Assembly (NCBI GenBank): GCA_964507235.1 | Contig: CAZDPE010000005.1 | Location: forward strand, 1-55,266 | DNA: 55,266 nt | Source of the DNA: Suilimivivens sp964507235 | GTDB lineage: Bacteria > Bacillota > Clostridia > Lachnospirales > Lachnospiraceae | Direction: 5' to 3' | Part shown: piece by piece, positions 1 through 7,619 of the stretch | Layout: the number at the start of each line of letters is the position of its first letter | Position numbering within the stretch: the first letter of the stretch is position 1 | Program-made: the position numbers and the translations under genes | Notes under the pieces: model-generated | What the model was told of the DNA's origin: nothing | Database searches by the model: none | What the model saw: the letters and a program-made list of their open reading frames with translations, nothing else

Positions 1-44
1 GTATAGCAAAAAACTATATAATGTATTGGGGGGTTACAAGTAGT

Positions 45-73
45 ATAATAGCATACCCTCCCTTTTGCGTAAA
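45..73 (-). promoter_or_regulatory. Possible sigma-A promoter reading off the left edge
   Basis: On the minus strand TTTACG (68-73) and TATTAT (45-50) are separated by exactly 17 nt, a plausible vegetative promoter downstream of ftsH that would serve a gene beyond the window. The -35 matches the consensus at only four of six positions. No convincing terminator was seen between ftsH and this point, so the next gene may instead be read through from ftsH. Confidence 0.3.
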
Positions 74-166
74 TACTTACAATTCACAAATATTACAATT
101 TCTCGCTCTCATTTTTGTGCATTTTATACAAAATATAAAATCTGCTTGTTTGTTCCCATCTCTCCG

Positions 167-2005
167 CTATTGCTGAAAAAAGCTTTCGGGAGAATTATCC
201 TTTGTTTCAAACAACGCTTCAAATTCTGCTCTGCCTATCTTCTCTTTTTCAAGCAGAAGCTCCGCACACTTATGAAGAACATCCGTATGCTCCAGAATAA
301 TCGCTTTTGCCTTCTTATAACAATCATCAATGATACCTTTTACTTCTGTATCAATTTCTCCGGCTACCAGCTCACTGTGATTCTTGGCATGTGCCAAATC
401 TCTTCCGATAAACACTTCATCATCATCGCTGTTATAATTAATCACGCCGATATTCTCTGACATTCCGTATTTTGTAACCATATCTCTTGCTGCATTTGTT
501 GCCTTTTTGATATCGCTGGAGGCGCCTGTTGTAATATCATCGAAGATAATTTCTTCTGCAATCCGGCCTCCCAGGGAAACCATAATATCCTGCAGCATCT
601 TCCCCTTGGTAATGAACATTTCATCCCTTTCAGGCAGCGGCATTGTATATCCGGCTGCACCAAGCCCTGTAGGAATAATGGAAACGGTATATACAGGCCC
701 CACATCAGGAAGCACATGGAATAAAATAGCATGACCCGCTTCATGATAGGCGGTGATTTTCTTTTCCTTATCCGTAATAATCCGGCTCTTCTTCTCTGCA
801 CCGATACCCACCTTAATAAACGCTTTTTTAATATCTTCCTGCTTTACAAAGCTTCTGTTTTCCTTCGCTGCTATAATGGAAGATTCATTTAAAAGGTTTT
901 CCAAATCTGCGCCTGTAAATCCTGCAGTGGTCTGTGCAATCTGCTTCAAATCAACATCCTCTGCAAGGGGCTTATTTCTGGCGTGAACCTTTAAAATATC
1001 TTCCCTGCCGCCAACATCCGGCCTGTTTACACTGATTTTTCTGTCGAAACGTCCCGGACGCAAAATAGCAGGATCCAGAATATCCACACGGTTTGTAGCC
1101 GCAAGCACTATAATTCCTTCATTGACACCAAAACCATCCATTTCAACAAGCAGCTGATTTAAGGTCTGCTCCCTTTCATCATGGCCGCCGCCCATACCGG
1201 TGCCTCTCCGCCTTGCTACAGCATCAATTTCATCAATAAAAACAATACAGGGAGCGTGCTTTTTAGCCTCTTCAAATAAATCTCTGACACGGGAAGCACC
1301 CACGCCCACAAACATTTCAACAAAATCAGAACCGGAAATACTGAAAAACGGTACGCCCGCTTCTCCTGCAATCGCTTTGGCAAGCAGTGTCTTACCTGTA
1401 CCGGGAGCGCCTTCCAAAAGCACACCCTTGGGAATTCTGGCACCTACTTTTGTAAATTTAGCGGGTTCCTTTAAAAATTCCACGATTTCTTCCAATTCTT
1501 CCTTTTCTTCCTTAAGACCTGCCACATCCTTTAAGGTTACCTTTCCGTCACCCATGGAAAGTCTGGCACGGCTCTTGCCGAAATTCATCATTTTGTTGTT
1601 GCCGCCGGCGCTTTGATTATTCATCATCACGAAAAAGAATACCATTACAATCACTGCCAGCAGCACCGGAAATACGCTGGTTAAGAACCAGTTTTCTTCC
1701 TTCACTTTTTCTACCTGGGGATTCAAGCCGTAAGAGGTAAGCAGCTCTTCAATTTCCCTTACATCCGTTACATACAGGGTTTTATGCTGCCCATCCGAAA
1801 GGATTACTTCCACTTCGCCTGTAGGCGTTTCCCTGTTTGGCTGGATGCTGGCAGCAACCACTTCCTCAGCCTCCAGGCTCTCTACCAGTTCTCCCCTGGT
1901 ATATTCACTTTGTCTGACATTCAGCATACTGGTCCACACTACCAAAAGGAGCAGTCCCAGGATGAGAATAAAATACATACTAAAACCACGGTTTTTCATA
2001 TTCAA
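167..2005 (-). CDS. ftsH: ATP-dependent zinc metalloprotease FtsH
   Basis: Membrane-anchored AAA+ protease that degrades membrane and regulatory proteins. Two N-terminal membrane segments (about residues 9-28 and 107-128) flank an extracytoplasmic loop. The AAA domain follows, with Walker A GAPGTGKT (about 199-206), Walker B CIVFIDEIDA, and the second region of homology ending in RPGRFDRK. The zinc protease motif HEAGH is at about 421-425. Length (612 aa) is normal for the family. The TTG at 2005 has a GAGG ribosome site 9 nt upstream that overlaps the hpt stop; the ATG at 1999 is the alternative start but is poorly spaced. It is the last gene of the conserved tilS-hpt-ftsH set and is probably co-transcribed with it. 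Confidence 0.97.
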   Translation of the reverse strand: MNMKNRGFSMYFILILGLLLLVVWTSMLNVRQSEYTRGELVESLEAEEVVAASIQPNRETPTGEVEVILSDGQHKTLYVTDVREIEELLTSYGLNPQVEKVKEENWFLTSVFPVLLAVIVMVFFFVMMNNQSAGGNNKMMNFGKSRARLSMGDGKVTLKDVAGLKEEKEELEEIVEFLKEPAKFTKVGARIPKGVLLEGAPGTGKTLLAKAIAGEAGVPFFSISGSDFVEMFVGVGASRVRDLFEEAKKHAPCIVFIDEIDAVARRRGTGMGGGHDEREQTLNQLLVEMDGFGVNEGIIVLAATNRVDILDPAILRPGRFDRKISVNRPDVGGREDILKVHARNKPLAEDVDLKQIAQTTAGFTGADLENLLNESSIIAAKENRSFVKQEDIKKAFIKVGIGAEKKSRIITDKEKKITAYHEAGHAILFHVLPDVGPVYTVSIIPTGLGAAGYTMPLPERDEMFITKGKMLQDIMVSLGGRIAEEIIFDDITTGASSDIKKATNAARDMVTKYGMSENIGVINYNSDDDEVFIGRDLAHAKNHSELVAGEIDTEVKGIIDDCYKKAKAIILEHTDVLHKCAELLLEKEKIGRAEFEALFETKDNSPESFFQQ

Positions 2006-2016
2006 TCCAGTTTACC

Positions 2017-2541
2017 TCATTCGAACTCAACAATACCAATATACGGAAGATTCCTGTATCTCTGGTCATAATCAAGACCATATCCGACTACAAATTCATC
2101 TGGAATCTGAAAGCCTGTATAATCCACATTTACGTCAACCACTCTTCTTTCCGGCTTATCAAGCAATGTGCATAAACGAAGACTTGCCGGTTCTCTGTCT
2201 TTTAACATCTCCATCAGATAATTCAGGGTTCTTCCCGAATCTACGATATCCTCAACAACAAGAACATCCTTATCCTTAATGGATTCGTCCAAATCCTTCA
2301 CGATTTTTACTACGCCGCTTGATTTTGTTTCGCTGCCATAGCTGGATACTGACATAAAATCAAGAGAAACCGGTACAGTAATTCTTTTAGCAAGTTCACA
2401 CATAAAAAAGCTGCCGCCCTTTAATACACAAATCAGATGCACCTGTCTGCCTGCATAATCCTTACTGATTTGCTCTCCGATTGCCTGAATCCTTTCATCT
2501 ACTTCCTGCTCCGTTAATAAGACCCTTACCTTTTCAGCCAC
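2017..2541 (-). CDS. hpt: Hypoxanthine phosphoribosyltransferase
   Basis: Purine salvage enzyme converting hypoxanthine or guanine plus PRPP to IMP or GMP. The PRPP-binding motif is visible as VLVVEDIVDSGRTL, and the family's C-terminal FVVGYGLDYDQRYRNLPYIG is present. I place the start at a GTG (2541), giving 174 aa, because AAAGGAG lies 8 nt upstream and the family length is about 175-180. The reading frame stays open for 18 more codons upstream, but no ribosome site supports a longer form. It lies between tilS and ftsH as in Bacillus, where the neighbouring products also act in ftsH regulation (known for B. subtilis, not shown here). Confidence 0.95.
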   Translation of the reverse strand: MAEKVRVLLTEQEVDERIQAIGEQISKDYAGRQVHLICVLKGGSFFMCELAKRITVPVSLDFMSVSSYGSETKSSGVVKIVKDLDESIKDKDVLVVEDIVDSGRTLNYLMEMLKDREPASLRLCTLLDKPERRVVDVNVDYTGFQIPDEFVVGYGLDYDQRYRNLPYIGIVEFE

Positions 2542-2601
2542 TTCTATGACTCCTTTCTTCCTTAAGTAACTCTTGCAGCTGCCTTCACTTTGCACCTGCA
2601 G

Positions 2602-4026
2602 CTATCGATTCTCCTTATCTATTTTTACCTCTAAAATATTTAAGGTCGTTTCCGACACTTTATAATATTCACTGATTCTATACCCGGGCACCCACATGAT
2701 ATGGGAACCGTCTGCAAGTACATAAAAAGAATCTCTTTCTGCCTTTGGAATTTTTTCATTAACAAAATAATCCTGAAGGGATTTATGTCCCATTCTTTCA
2801 TTTATTGTAAGAAAATCGCCTTTTTTTCTGACTCTGAAAGCGATAGACTTTGTTATTTTATCATAATCAAACCATTTCGTATATGTTTTTTTAGGAATAT
2901 TTTTACATTTTTCATATGCAAACACTGTAAATTCCGCCATCCCCAGTCCCGGAATCCATAAGCTTCCGGGTACGGAAACCGGATATTCCCTGCTTACTTC
3001 CCCGCTGGAAGCAATTTCCGGGTTTCCCGTCCTGTCCTCCTTATCAATCATTCCCACATCATATTTTTTATAAACAGTGATTCCATAAGGAAGATGAATT
3101 TCCTTACATCCATCTGATGCAAACAGCCTTTTTATGCTATGGATATGATTGGAGGTTATGTCTTTTCTCCCCTGCGTAATTTCCTCAAGACAGGACAGCA
3201 ATATTCTTCCCTGCAGGTAGGAGTCCTCTTTCCAGAATTCCGGAAGTGCAATTGTAAGGACTTCTCTTCCCTGCCTGCACTCAGATACAACACATCTTTG
3301 TTTGGCAATATCGGTCTGCCTTACAATAAACTCTTCTGCCTCAAGTAAATTGTCCCCTGCCTGATTCATATGCGCTATAGCCCCACTGCATATTTTCTCC
3401 TCAGCATAGGGCAGAATATGATGTCTGATTCTGTTTCTGGTATAAATATCCTGATGATTGGTACTATCCGTCTGATAATTTATGCCCCGTGTTTCCAGCC
3501 ATGCTTCTATTTCCTGCCGCTCCAGGCACAAGAGTGGGCGTATAATATTGCCGCTCACCGGCTTAATGCCGCTGGCGCCTGTAAGCCCTGTACCCCTGAA
3601 AAAATGAAACAGCATTGTTTCCGCACGGTCATTGCTGTTATGGGCAACAGCAATTTTCCCCTTCTCTCCTACATTTTCCCTGTTCAGTGCTTCCCGAAAC
3701 GCCTGATATCTGATTTTTCTTCCGGCTTCCTCCTCTGACAGGCCATATTCTCCAGCATAATTTTTTATATTTATTTCTGTAAGATAAAAAGGCAGATGAT
3801 TCTCCTCACAAAGCATTTTCACATAATCTGCATCTTTGCCCGCATCCTCACGTATGCCATGGTTCACATGCACCACGGCGAGCCGGAAAGGAATTGTTTT
3901 TTTCAACTGAAGCAGCACAAAAAGGAGGCAGACAGAATCTGCGCCCCCTGAAACTCCTGCAGCTATAGTATCGTTTTCTTCTATCATCCGATACTTTTGC
4001 ACATAATCAGATACTTTTGCAATCAT
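2602..4026 (-). CDS. tilS: tRNA(Ile)-lysidine synthase
   Basis: Essential PP-loop ATPase that attaches lysine to the wobble cytidine of tRNA-Ile (CAU anticodon), changing both its decoding and its aminoacylation. The ATP pyrophosphatase signature SGGADS is at about residues 25-30, followed by the conserved AVVHVNHGIR stretch. The C-terminal third has the TilS substrate-binding fold, with IMWVPGYRISEYYKV near the end. The 474 aa match the full-length three-domain form. It lies 38 nt downstream of the spoIIE-like gene and 60 nt upstream of hpt. No good Shine-Dalgarno sequence precedes the ATG, so translation may be weak or coupled. Confidence 0.95.
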   Translation of the reverse strand: MIAKVSDYVQKYRMIEENDTIAAGVSGGADSVCLLFVLLQLKKTIPFRLAVVHVNHGIREDAGKDADYVKMLCEENHLPFYLTEINIKNYAGEYGLSEEEAGRKIRYQAFREALNRENVGEKGKIAVAHNSNDRAETMLFHFFRGTGLTGASGIKPVSGNIIRPLLCLERQEIEAWLETRGINYQTDSTNHQDIYTRNRIRHHILPYAEEKICSGAIAHMNQAGDNLLEAEEFIVRQTDIAKQRCVVSECRQGREVLTIALPEFWKEDSYLQGRILLSCLEEITQGRKDITSNHIHSIKRLFASDGCKEIHLPYGITVYKKYDVGMIDKEDRTGNPEIASSGEVSREYPVSVPGSLWIPGLGMAEFTVFAYEKCKNIPKKTYTKWFDYDKITKSIAFRVRKKGDFLTINERMGHKSLQDYFVNEKIPKAERDSFYVLADGSHIMWVPGYRISEYYKVSETTLNILEVKIDKENR

Positions 4027-4064
4027 ATTATTACTATAGCCGAATCAAGTACAAAAATAAAGCC

Positions 4065-5273
4065 TTAATCCTCCTCTTTTTTCCAAATTCCTATTACAAG
4101 TACCGTCATATCATCCCTGATATGCCCCCTGCATTGATGAATGCAGAAATTTAAAATGGAATTTGCCATTTCTCCCGGGTTTTCAAGATTACTGCTGCCG
4201 ATTATTTCCGAAAGCATATCCTCCCCGATTCCCTGAGCAAGAGCGTCCGGTATGCCGTCTGAAATCATCACAATATAATCTCCATCCATTAGTTTTCTTC
4301 CCACAACCTCCATGTCAGGTTTTTGAAAAATTCCCATAGGAAGATTGCCCGAAGATATCCTGTCCACAAGATGCTGCCTTTTGATATAAGAACATGCGCT
4401 TCCTACCTTTACAAAACGGCATTCTCCGCTGTATAAATCAATGCTGCACAAATCCAGGGTTGACATATTGGAATTTTCACCCCCGGATACCAAAGAACTG
4501 TTAATCATTTGAATGGCTGTTTCTGTTTGAAATCCTGCCTCCAGAAACTTTTGCATCAGCTCTACTACTTTAGTGCTGTCGGCGCAGGCCTTATCGCCGG
4601 AGCCCATACCGTCTGACAAAACTGCCGTCTGATTTCCCGCTCCTGTTTCAAAAAAAGCATAATTGTCCCCTGATATTTTTTCCGTTTCCTTAACGGCCTT
4701 GGCCACTCCGGTCAGCACATGATATTTCGCTTCCTCAACATAATAAAAGGTTTTCCACTCCTCCCCCACAAAAAACGGATTATCTCCCGAACCTACAAGC
4801 CTGATGCTTAAAAGCACGGAAAGCAAATCGCCTATTTCTTCCGAAGAAAGTGTATTTTTCTTTCTGTTTTTCATAGAAATGGATACTTCCATTTTTCCTG
4901 ATTCATTTTCTATCAAATAAAGATTTTTTATCTGAACATCCACTTCCTTCAGCGCATGTGCAATCTGCCGGAAGCGCCTTTCACTCATAGGCTCGCAATG
5001 TCTTGCCTCCTCTGCCACGTTGGTCATTATCTGCGCCATTTCCTGAAGATGCTCTGCCATCAGGCTCTTGTTTTCAATGAGCTTCCGCTGCCATATGTAT
5101 TCATTCCTGTCCTCTTTAAGGATTTCTTCTCCTTCGCTCTTTTCACCTTCTGTTTCTTTAAAAGTATCTGCAAGTTCTCTGATGGAGTCGGCATAAGTTA
5201 ACAGCTTCCGCCTTCCATATTCGGGTAATATACTGTCAAAGGAATTTCTTCCGTTTTCAATATTTTTTTTCAT
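4065..5273 (-). CDS. spoIIE: SpoIIE-type PP2C phosphatase lacking the membrane domain
   Basis: Serine phosphatase related to SpoIIE, which dephosphorylates the anti-anti-sigma factor SpoIIAA to activate sigma-F in the forespore. Here 402 aa hold only the linker region and the phosphatase domain. Metal-binding motifs SDGMGSGD, MSTLDL, MISDGIPD and DDMTVLVIG are all present. Classical SpoIIE is about 800 aa with roughly ten N-terminal membrane helices. None are encoded here, and the space upstream (236 bp) is taken by a promoter region and the divIC terminator, so they are not hidden nearby. An AAGGGAA site precedes the ATG. The position between divIC and tilS is exactly where spoIIE sits in Bacillus and Clostridia, which supports orthology despite the shortened form. 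Confidence 0.85.
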   Translation of the reverse strand: MKKNIENGRNSFDSILPEYGRRKLLTYADSIRELADTFKETEGEKSEGEEILKEDRNEYIWQRKLIENKSLMAEHLQEMAQIMTNVAEEARHCEPMSERRFRQIAHALKEVDVQIKNLYLIENESGKMEVSISMKNRKKNTLSSEEIGDLLSVLLSIRLVGSGDNPFFVGEEWKTFYYVEEAKYHVLTGVAKAVKETEKISGDNYAFFETGAGNQTAVLSDGMGSGDKACADSTKVVELMQKFLEAGFQTETAIQMINSSLVSGGENSNMSTLDLCSIDLYSGECRFVKVGSACSYIKRQHLVDRISSGNLPMGIFQKPDMEVVGRKLMDGDYIVMISDGIPDALAQGIGEDMLSEIIGSSNLENPGEMANSILNFCIHQCRGHIRDDMTVLVIGIWKKEED

Positions 5274-5357
5274 ACTTACTCATTCCCTTCTTACATTTCC
5301 CTGCATCATGCGGCTCTGATATCCGCAAGATTTACAACTGCAAATCTACGGGTATCA

Positions 5358-5448
5358 ATCATATCAAAAAGAATGAGCAGTATTTGTCGAAAATATAACC
5401 TCAAAATCTGTAATGCATCAACAGAAATCGCAGCAGAAGCCTGTCGAA
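5358..5448 (-). promoter_or_regulatory. spoIIE promoter region with two perfect Spo0A boxes
   Basis: Two exact TGTCGAA heptamers (consensus 0A box TGNCGAA) are present on the plus strand at 5385-5391 and 5442-5448. On the minus strand a TATGAT -10 (5358-5363) lies 17 nt from a weak CAAATA -35 (5381-5386), which overlaps the first box by 2 nt. A poor -35 overlapped by 0A boxes is the arrangement known for Spo0A-activated sigma-A promoters such as B. subtilis spoIIE. The boxes are seen directly; Spo0A control is inferred. Confidence 0.7.
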
Positions 5449-5473
5449 GCAGACATTCCCCGGAAAATCTGTT

Positions 5474-5509
5474 CAAAAGTAAAGACAGGCATGATTCCTA
5501 TCATGCCTG
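5474..5509 (-). terminator. Intrinsic terminator after divIC
   Basis: Perfect 10-bp stem CAGGCATGAT/ATCATGCCTG with a 4-nt loop (5486-5509) starting directly after the divIC stop codon, followed on the minus strand by the T-rich TCTTTACTTTTG. It separates the sporulation/division operon from spoIIE. Confidence 0.85.
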
Positions 5510-5818
5510 CTAACGATTCTCATCTTTAAAAATAATTTCACCTTCATTTACAAGACCCAGCTTATCCTTTGCCACATCCTCAATATATTTCTTGGTCTGT
5601 GTATATTTCTCATATTCATCTATTTCTTCAGAACGCTCCTGCTCTGCTTCTATCTGCTCCTGAAGCATTTGCTCCTTCTGTGCATAATAAGCCTGCTTTT
5701 CTTTCAGCCCAGCACTTTTAACAGCAACCACTATCATAAGCATAATAACTACCAGAGAAACCAGAAACATACCAAATCTGTTCTGCCGTTTTTTGCGGTA
5801 AGCTGCTTTTCTTGCCAT
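5510..5818 (-). CDS. divIC: Septum formation initiator DivIC/FtsB family
   Basis: Small bitopic division protein of 102 aa. A basic cytoplasmic N-terminus (MARKAAYRKKRQNR) is followed by one membrane helix (about residues 16-34), then an extracellular coiled coil rich in Glu and Gln (about 37-80) and the family ending KDKLGLVNEGEIIF. In Bacillus it works in the divisome with FtsL and DivIB. I chose the ATG at 5818, which has AAAGGAG 6 nt upstream. The frame is open for 25 codons further upstream, but those codons lie in a dispersed repeat element and have no ribosome site of their own. The terminal AAA of the repeat forms part of the Shine-Dalgarno sequence. Confidence 0.9.
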   Translation of the reverse strand: MARKAAYRKKRQNRFGMFLVSLVVIMLMIVVAVKSAGLKEKQAYYAQKEQMLQEQIEAEQERSEEIDEYEKYTQTKKYIEDVAKDKLGLVNEGEIIFKDENR

Positions 5819-5828
5819 GGCCTGCTCC

Positions 5829-5955
5829 TTTATTCCCACGTGCAATGAGTCAAAGTCATGTTGCATGACCTTGACGAATGCCGCGAGGGTCAATACCCCG
5901 CCCCTTGGGGTGCTTCAATTTCCATGCCCCGCTACTTGCGGCGGGGTTATTGACT
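5829..5955. repeat. Dispersed 127-bp double-hairpin repeat, copy 1
   Basis: About 95% identical to 40916-41043 in inverted orientation (five substitutions and one 1-nt indel). It contains two potential hairpins: GTCAAAGTCATG pairing with CATGACCTTGAC, then a larger one closed by GTCAATACCCCGCC pairing with GGCGGGGTTATTGAC. It fills the space between the yabQ stop (5 bp away) and the divIC ribosome site, which it overlaps. No coding sequence or terminal target-site duplication is obvious. It may be a REP-like or palindrome-associated non-autonomous element mobilised by an IS200/IS605-type TnpA; that origin is a guess. Confidence 0.9.
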
Positions 5956-5960
5956 GCTTA

Positions 5961-6449
5961 TTAATGTTTACATAATATTATATTAAGTACTTTTTTATAT
6001 CCAGTCAACTTCTTTTTTATATATTTCACAATCTTCCCGCTTCTCCGCTTAACAGCCCTGCTGCCTTTTCCTGCTTTTTTCATAAGAAATCCAAAGGGCT
6101 TTAAAATAAAGCATAAGGTTTTAAATACAATATGAAATATCCATGAAAGAGCCTTTGAAATCACATTAATGATAAGCGGACTTAAGGTTTTTTTGTATGC
6201 AATCATGCCCAGCCCGGCGCCTGCTACGGCAAACCACCTCAATATGCCGTTATTTTCCTCATAAAGCACATAAAAAACACTGATTGCGCAGGCAATCCAA
6301 AAAATGAAATCTTCCAGAGAAATGAAAAGCATATTATGTTTAATCAGTCTGCGCAGAATCAGAAAACCGTCATAAACAAAAGTTAAAATCACGCCAAGCA
6401 AAAAGGAATACAGCAAAAACGTTACTTCATCAATAATACTCTGACTCAT
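5961..6449 (-). CDS. yabQ: Spore cortex biosynthesis protein YabQ
   Basis: Polytopic membrane protein needed for spore cortex formation in B. subtilis, where it is made in the mother cell. The N-terminal half has about three hydrophobic segments and matches the YabQ family (FLLGVILTFVYDGFLILRR). The C-terminus is strongly basic (about residues 120-150). I use the ATG at 6449, preceded by AAGTAGG. A GTG at 6455, directly abutting the yabP stop, is the alternative and adds two residues. It follows yabP with no gap, which suggests translational coupling. The next gene, divIC, is separated from it by the dispersed repeat. Confidence 0.9.
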   Translation of the reverse strand: MSQSIIDEVTFLLYSFLLGVILTFVYDGFLILRRLIKHNMLFISLEDFIFWIACAISVFYVLYEENNGILRWFAVAGAGLGMIAYKKTLSPLIINVISKALSWIFHIVFKTLCFILKPFGFLMKKAGKGSRAVKRRSGKIVKYIKKKLTGYKKVLNIILCKH

Positions 6450-6455
6450 AGGCAC

Positions 6456-6746
6456 CTACTTAAACAGCCTGGAAAGCAGCGATTCTCCCTTGCCTCCCAT
6501 TCCTGCCTGTTCGGAATAAGTAAAGCTGTCGACTTTCCCTTCAATATCCACCTCTCCCTTATCCAGAGTGAGCCTGTTAACGTGAAGCTCGCTTCCTTTA
6601 ATCATCAGCATACCCTGATCGGTTTCCAGAATTATTTCATTAACATCAAATGAAAGAACATCAATGATTCCTGTTAAATTACATGTCCTTCTATTTGATA
6701 AGGATATTTTATGAGCACGTTTATTTATACTGTTTAAATCCTCCAT
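6456..6746 (-). CDS. yabP: Sporulation protein YabP
   Basis: Small protein of 96 aa matching the YabP/YqfC family: an N-terminal NRRTCNLTGIIDVLSFDVNE stretch followed by GMLMIKGSELHVNRLTLDKG. In Bacillus it is needed for spore cortex assembly with YabQ. The ATG at 6746 is chosen because GAGAGG lies a few nt upstream; an upstream in-frame start adding ten residues lacks support. It is encoded directly before yabQ and 60 nt after rqcP. Confidence 0.92.
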   Translation of the reverse strand: MEDLNSINKRAHKISLSNRRTCNLTGIIDVLSFDVNEIILETDQGMLMIKGSELHVNRLTLDKGEVDIEGKVDSFTYSEQAGMGGKGESLLSRLFK

Positions 6747-6806
6747 ATTACCTCTCCCATATAATCTTCTATACAAAAATTATATTAAGAGATTGGCCAT
6801 TATATT

Positions 6807-7046
6807 CTATAAATATCGGAATAACTCTTTAGCCTCTTCTTTTTTTACTGTTTCCTGTACTGCAAGCACTTCAACCTTAACATCCTTATTTCCAAATGCA
6901 ATGGTAATAATATCTCCTGCTTTTACTTCCGCTGAAGCCTTTGCAGGTCTGTCATTTATCATAACTCTTCCGGCATCACACGCCTCATTTGCTACAGTTC
7001 TTCTTTTAATCAGTCTTGAAACCTTTAAATACTTATCTAATCTCAT
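6807..7046 (-). CDS. rqcP: S4-domain RNA-binding protein RqcP (YabO)
   Basis: 79-residue S4 domain protein. The opening MRLDKYLKVSRLIKRRTVANE and the GRVMINDRPAKAS segment are typical of the Hsp15/RqcP family. In Bacillus RqcP binds stalled 50S subunits together with RqcH and assists alanine tailing of trapped nascent chains. A strong AGGAG site precedes the ATG. It sits between hup and yabP, as yabO does in Bacillus (where mazG also intervenes; mazG is absent here). Confidence 0.93.
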   Translation of the reverse strand: MRLDKYLKVSRLIKRRTVANEACDAGRVMINDRPAKASAEVKAGDIITIAFGNKDVKVEVLAVQETVKKEEAKELFRYL

Positions 7047-7157
7047 AACTCATTACCTTTCTCCTGCATAATCGGGCAGGGAAGACTTATCTGACCTGCT
7101 CGCCGCGTAAGCCGCACACCGCTGCCGCGCATATTTCATCTGTGCTGTTCTGCGCAG

Positions 7158-7188
7158 AAAAAAAGGACCCACCACCATAAGCAGGTCC
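7158..7188 (-). terminator. Intrinsic terminator after hup
   Basis: On the minus strand GGACC...GGTCC (7165-7188) is followed by seven T residues (7164-7158). The stem is short but the T-run is good. It lies about 20 nt downstream of the hup stop. Confidence 0.7.
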
Positions 7189-7209
7189 AAAAACATTTTA
7201 ATTTATGCC

Positions 7210-7485
7210 TTAAGCGTTAAGCATATCCTTTAAAGCCTTACCAGCTTTGAATTTAGGAGCTTTGGAAGCAGCGATAGGCATAACCTCACCAGTCTGAGGA
7301 TTTCTTCCTTCTCTGGCTGCCCTTTTGGACACTTCAAAAGTACCAAATCCAACTAATTGAACCTTTCCATCCTTCTTTAATTCTTCTGCTACTACATCTG
7401 TAAAAGCCTTTAAAGCCTTTTCTGCATCTTTCTTAGATAATTCAGCCCGATCAGCAATAGCTGCTACTAATTCTGTTTTGTTCAT
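7210..7485 (-). CDS. hup: HU family nucleoid DNA-binding protein
   Basis: 91-residue histone-like protein. MNKTELVAAIADRAELSKKD begins the dimerisation helices, and the beta-arm signature GFGTFEVSKRAAREGRNPQT is present around residues 46-65. It bends and compacts DNA. GGAGGAG lies 8-10 nt upstream of the ATG, and a strong sigma-A promoter is visible at 7555-7583, as expected for an abundant protein. Its own terminator follows. HU next to rqcP is a common Clostridia arrangement. Confidence 0.96.
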   Translation of the reverse strand: MNKTELVAAIADRAELSKKDAEKALKAFTDVVAEELKKDGKVQLVGFGTFEVSKRAAREGRNPQTGEVMPIAASKAPKFKAGKALKDMLNA

Positions 7486-7554
7486 TGCGAACTCCTCCTC
7501 TTGATATGAGTGTTATATTTTATTTAGATGTCTCTTGTGAAACGCCTATATATA

Positions 7555-7583
7555 TATATATCGTTTTTGGCTATATTTGTCAA
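7555..7583 (-). promoter_or_regulatory. Sigma-A promoter of hup
   Basis: On the minus strand TTGACA (7578-7583), a 17-nt spacer, then TATATA (7555-7560) within an alternating TA run. The -35 is a perfect match. A small hairpin AAGGCA/TGCCTT (7582-7597) abuts it and could weakly end the upstream lipoprotein transcript. Confidence 0.8.
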
Positions 7584-7619
7584 GGCAATTTTGCCTTTTT
7601 TAGCGGATTTCCGAGGTTT

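Noticed and set aside
1200..1616. 138-codon plus-strand frame opposite ftsH
   Set aside because: Antisense to the conserved AAA domain; its composition reflects the complementary strand only.
5274..5509. tRNA genes near spoIIE, as in B. subtilis
   Set aside because: No cloverleaf or conserved tRNA motif was seen; the space holds a terminator and the Spo0A-box promoter.
5819..5893. N-terminal extension of DivIC by 25 residues
   Set aside because: The extra codons lie in the dispersed repeat and lack a ribosome site, while the ATG at 5818 has AAAGGAG at ideal spacing.
5829..5955. Repeat element as part of a CRISPR array
   Set aside because: Only one copy at each locus, with no spacers and no cas genes.
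7541..7560. TA-dinucleotide run as a microsatellite of interest
   Set aside because: It is short and explained as the -10 region of the hup promoter.
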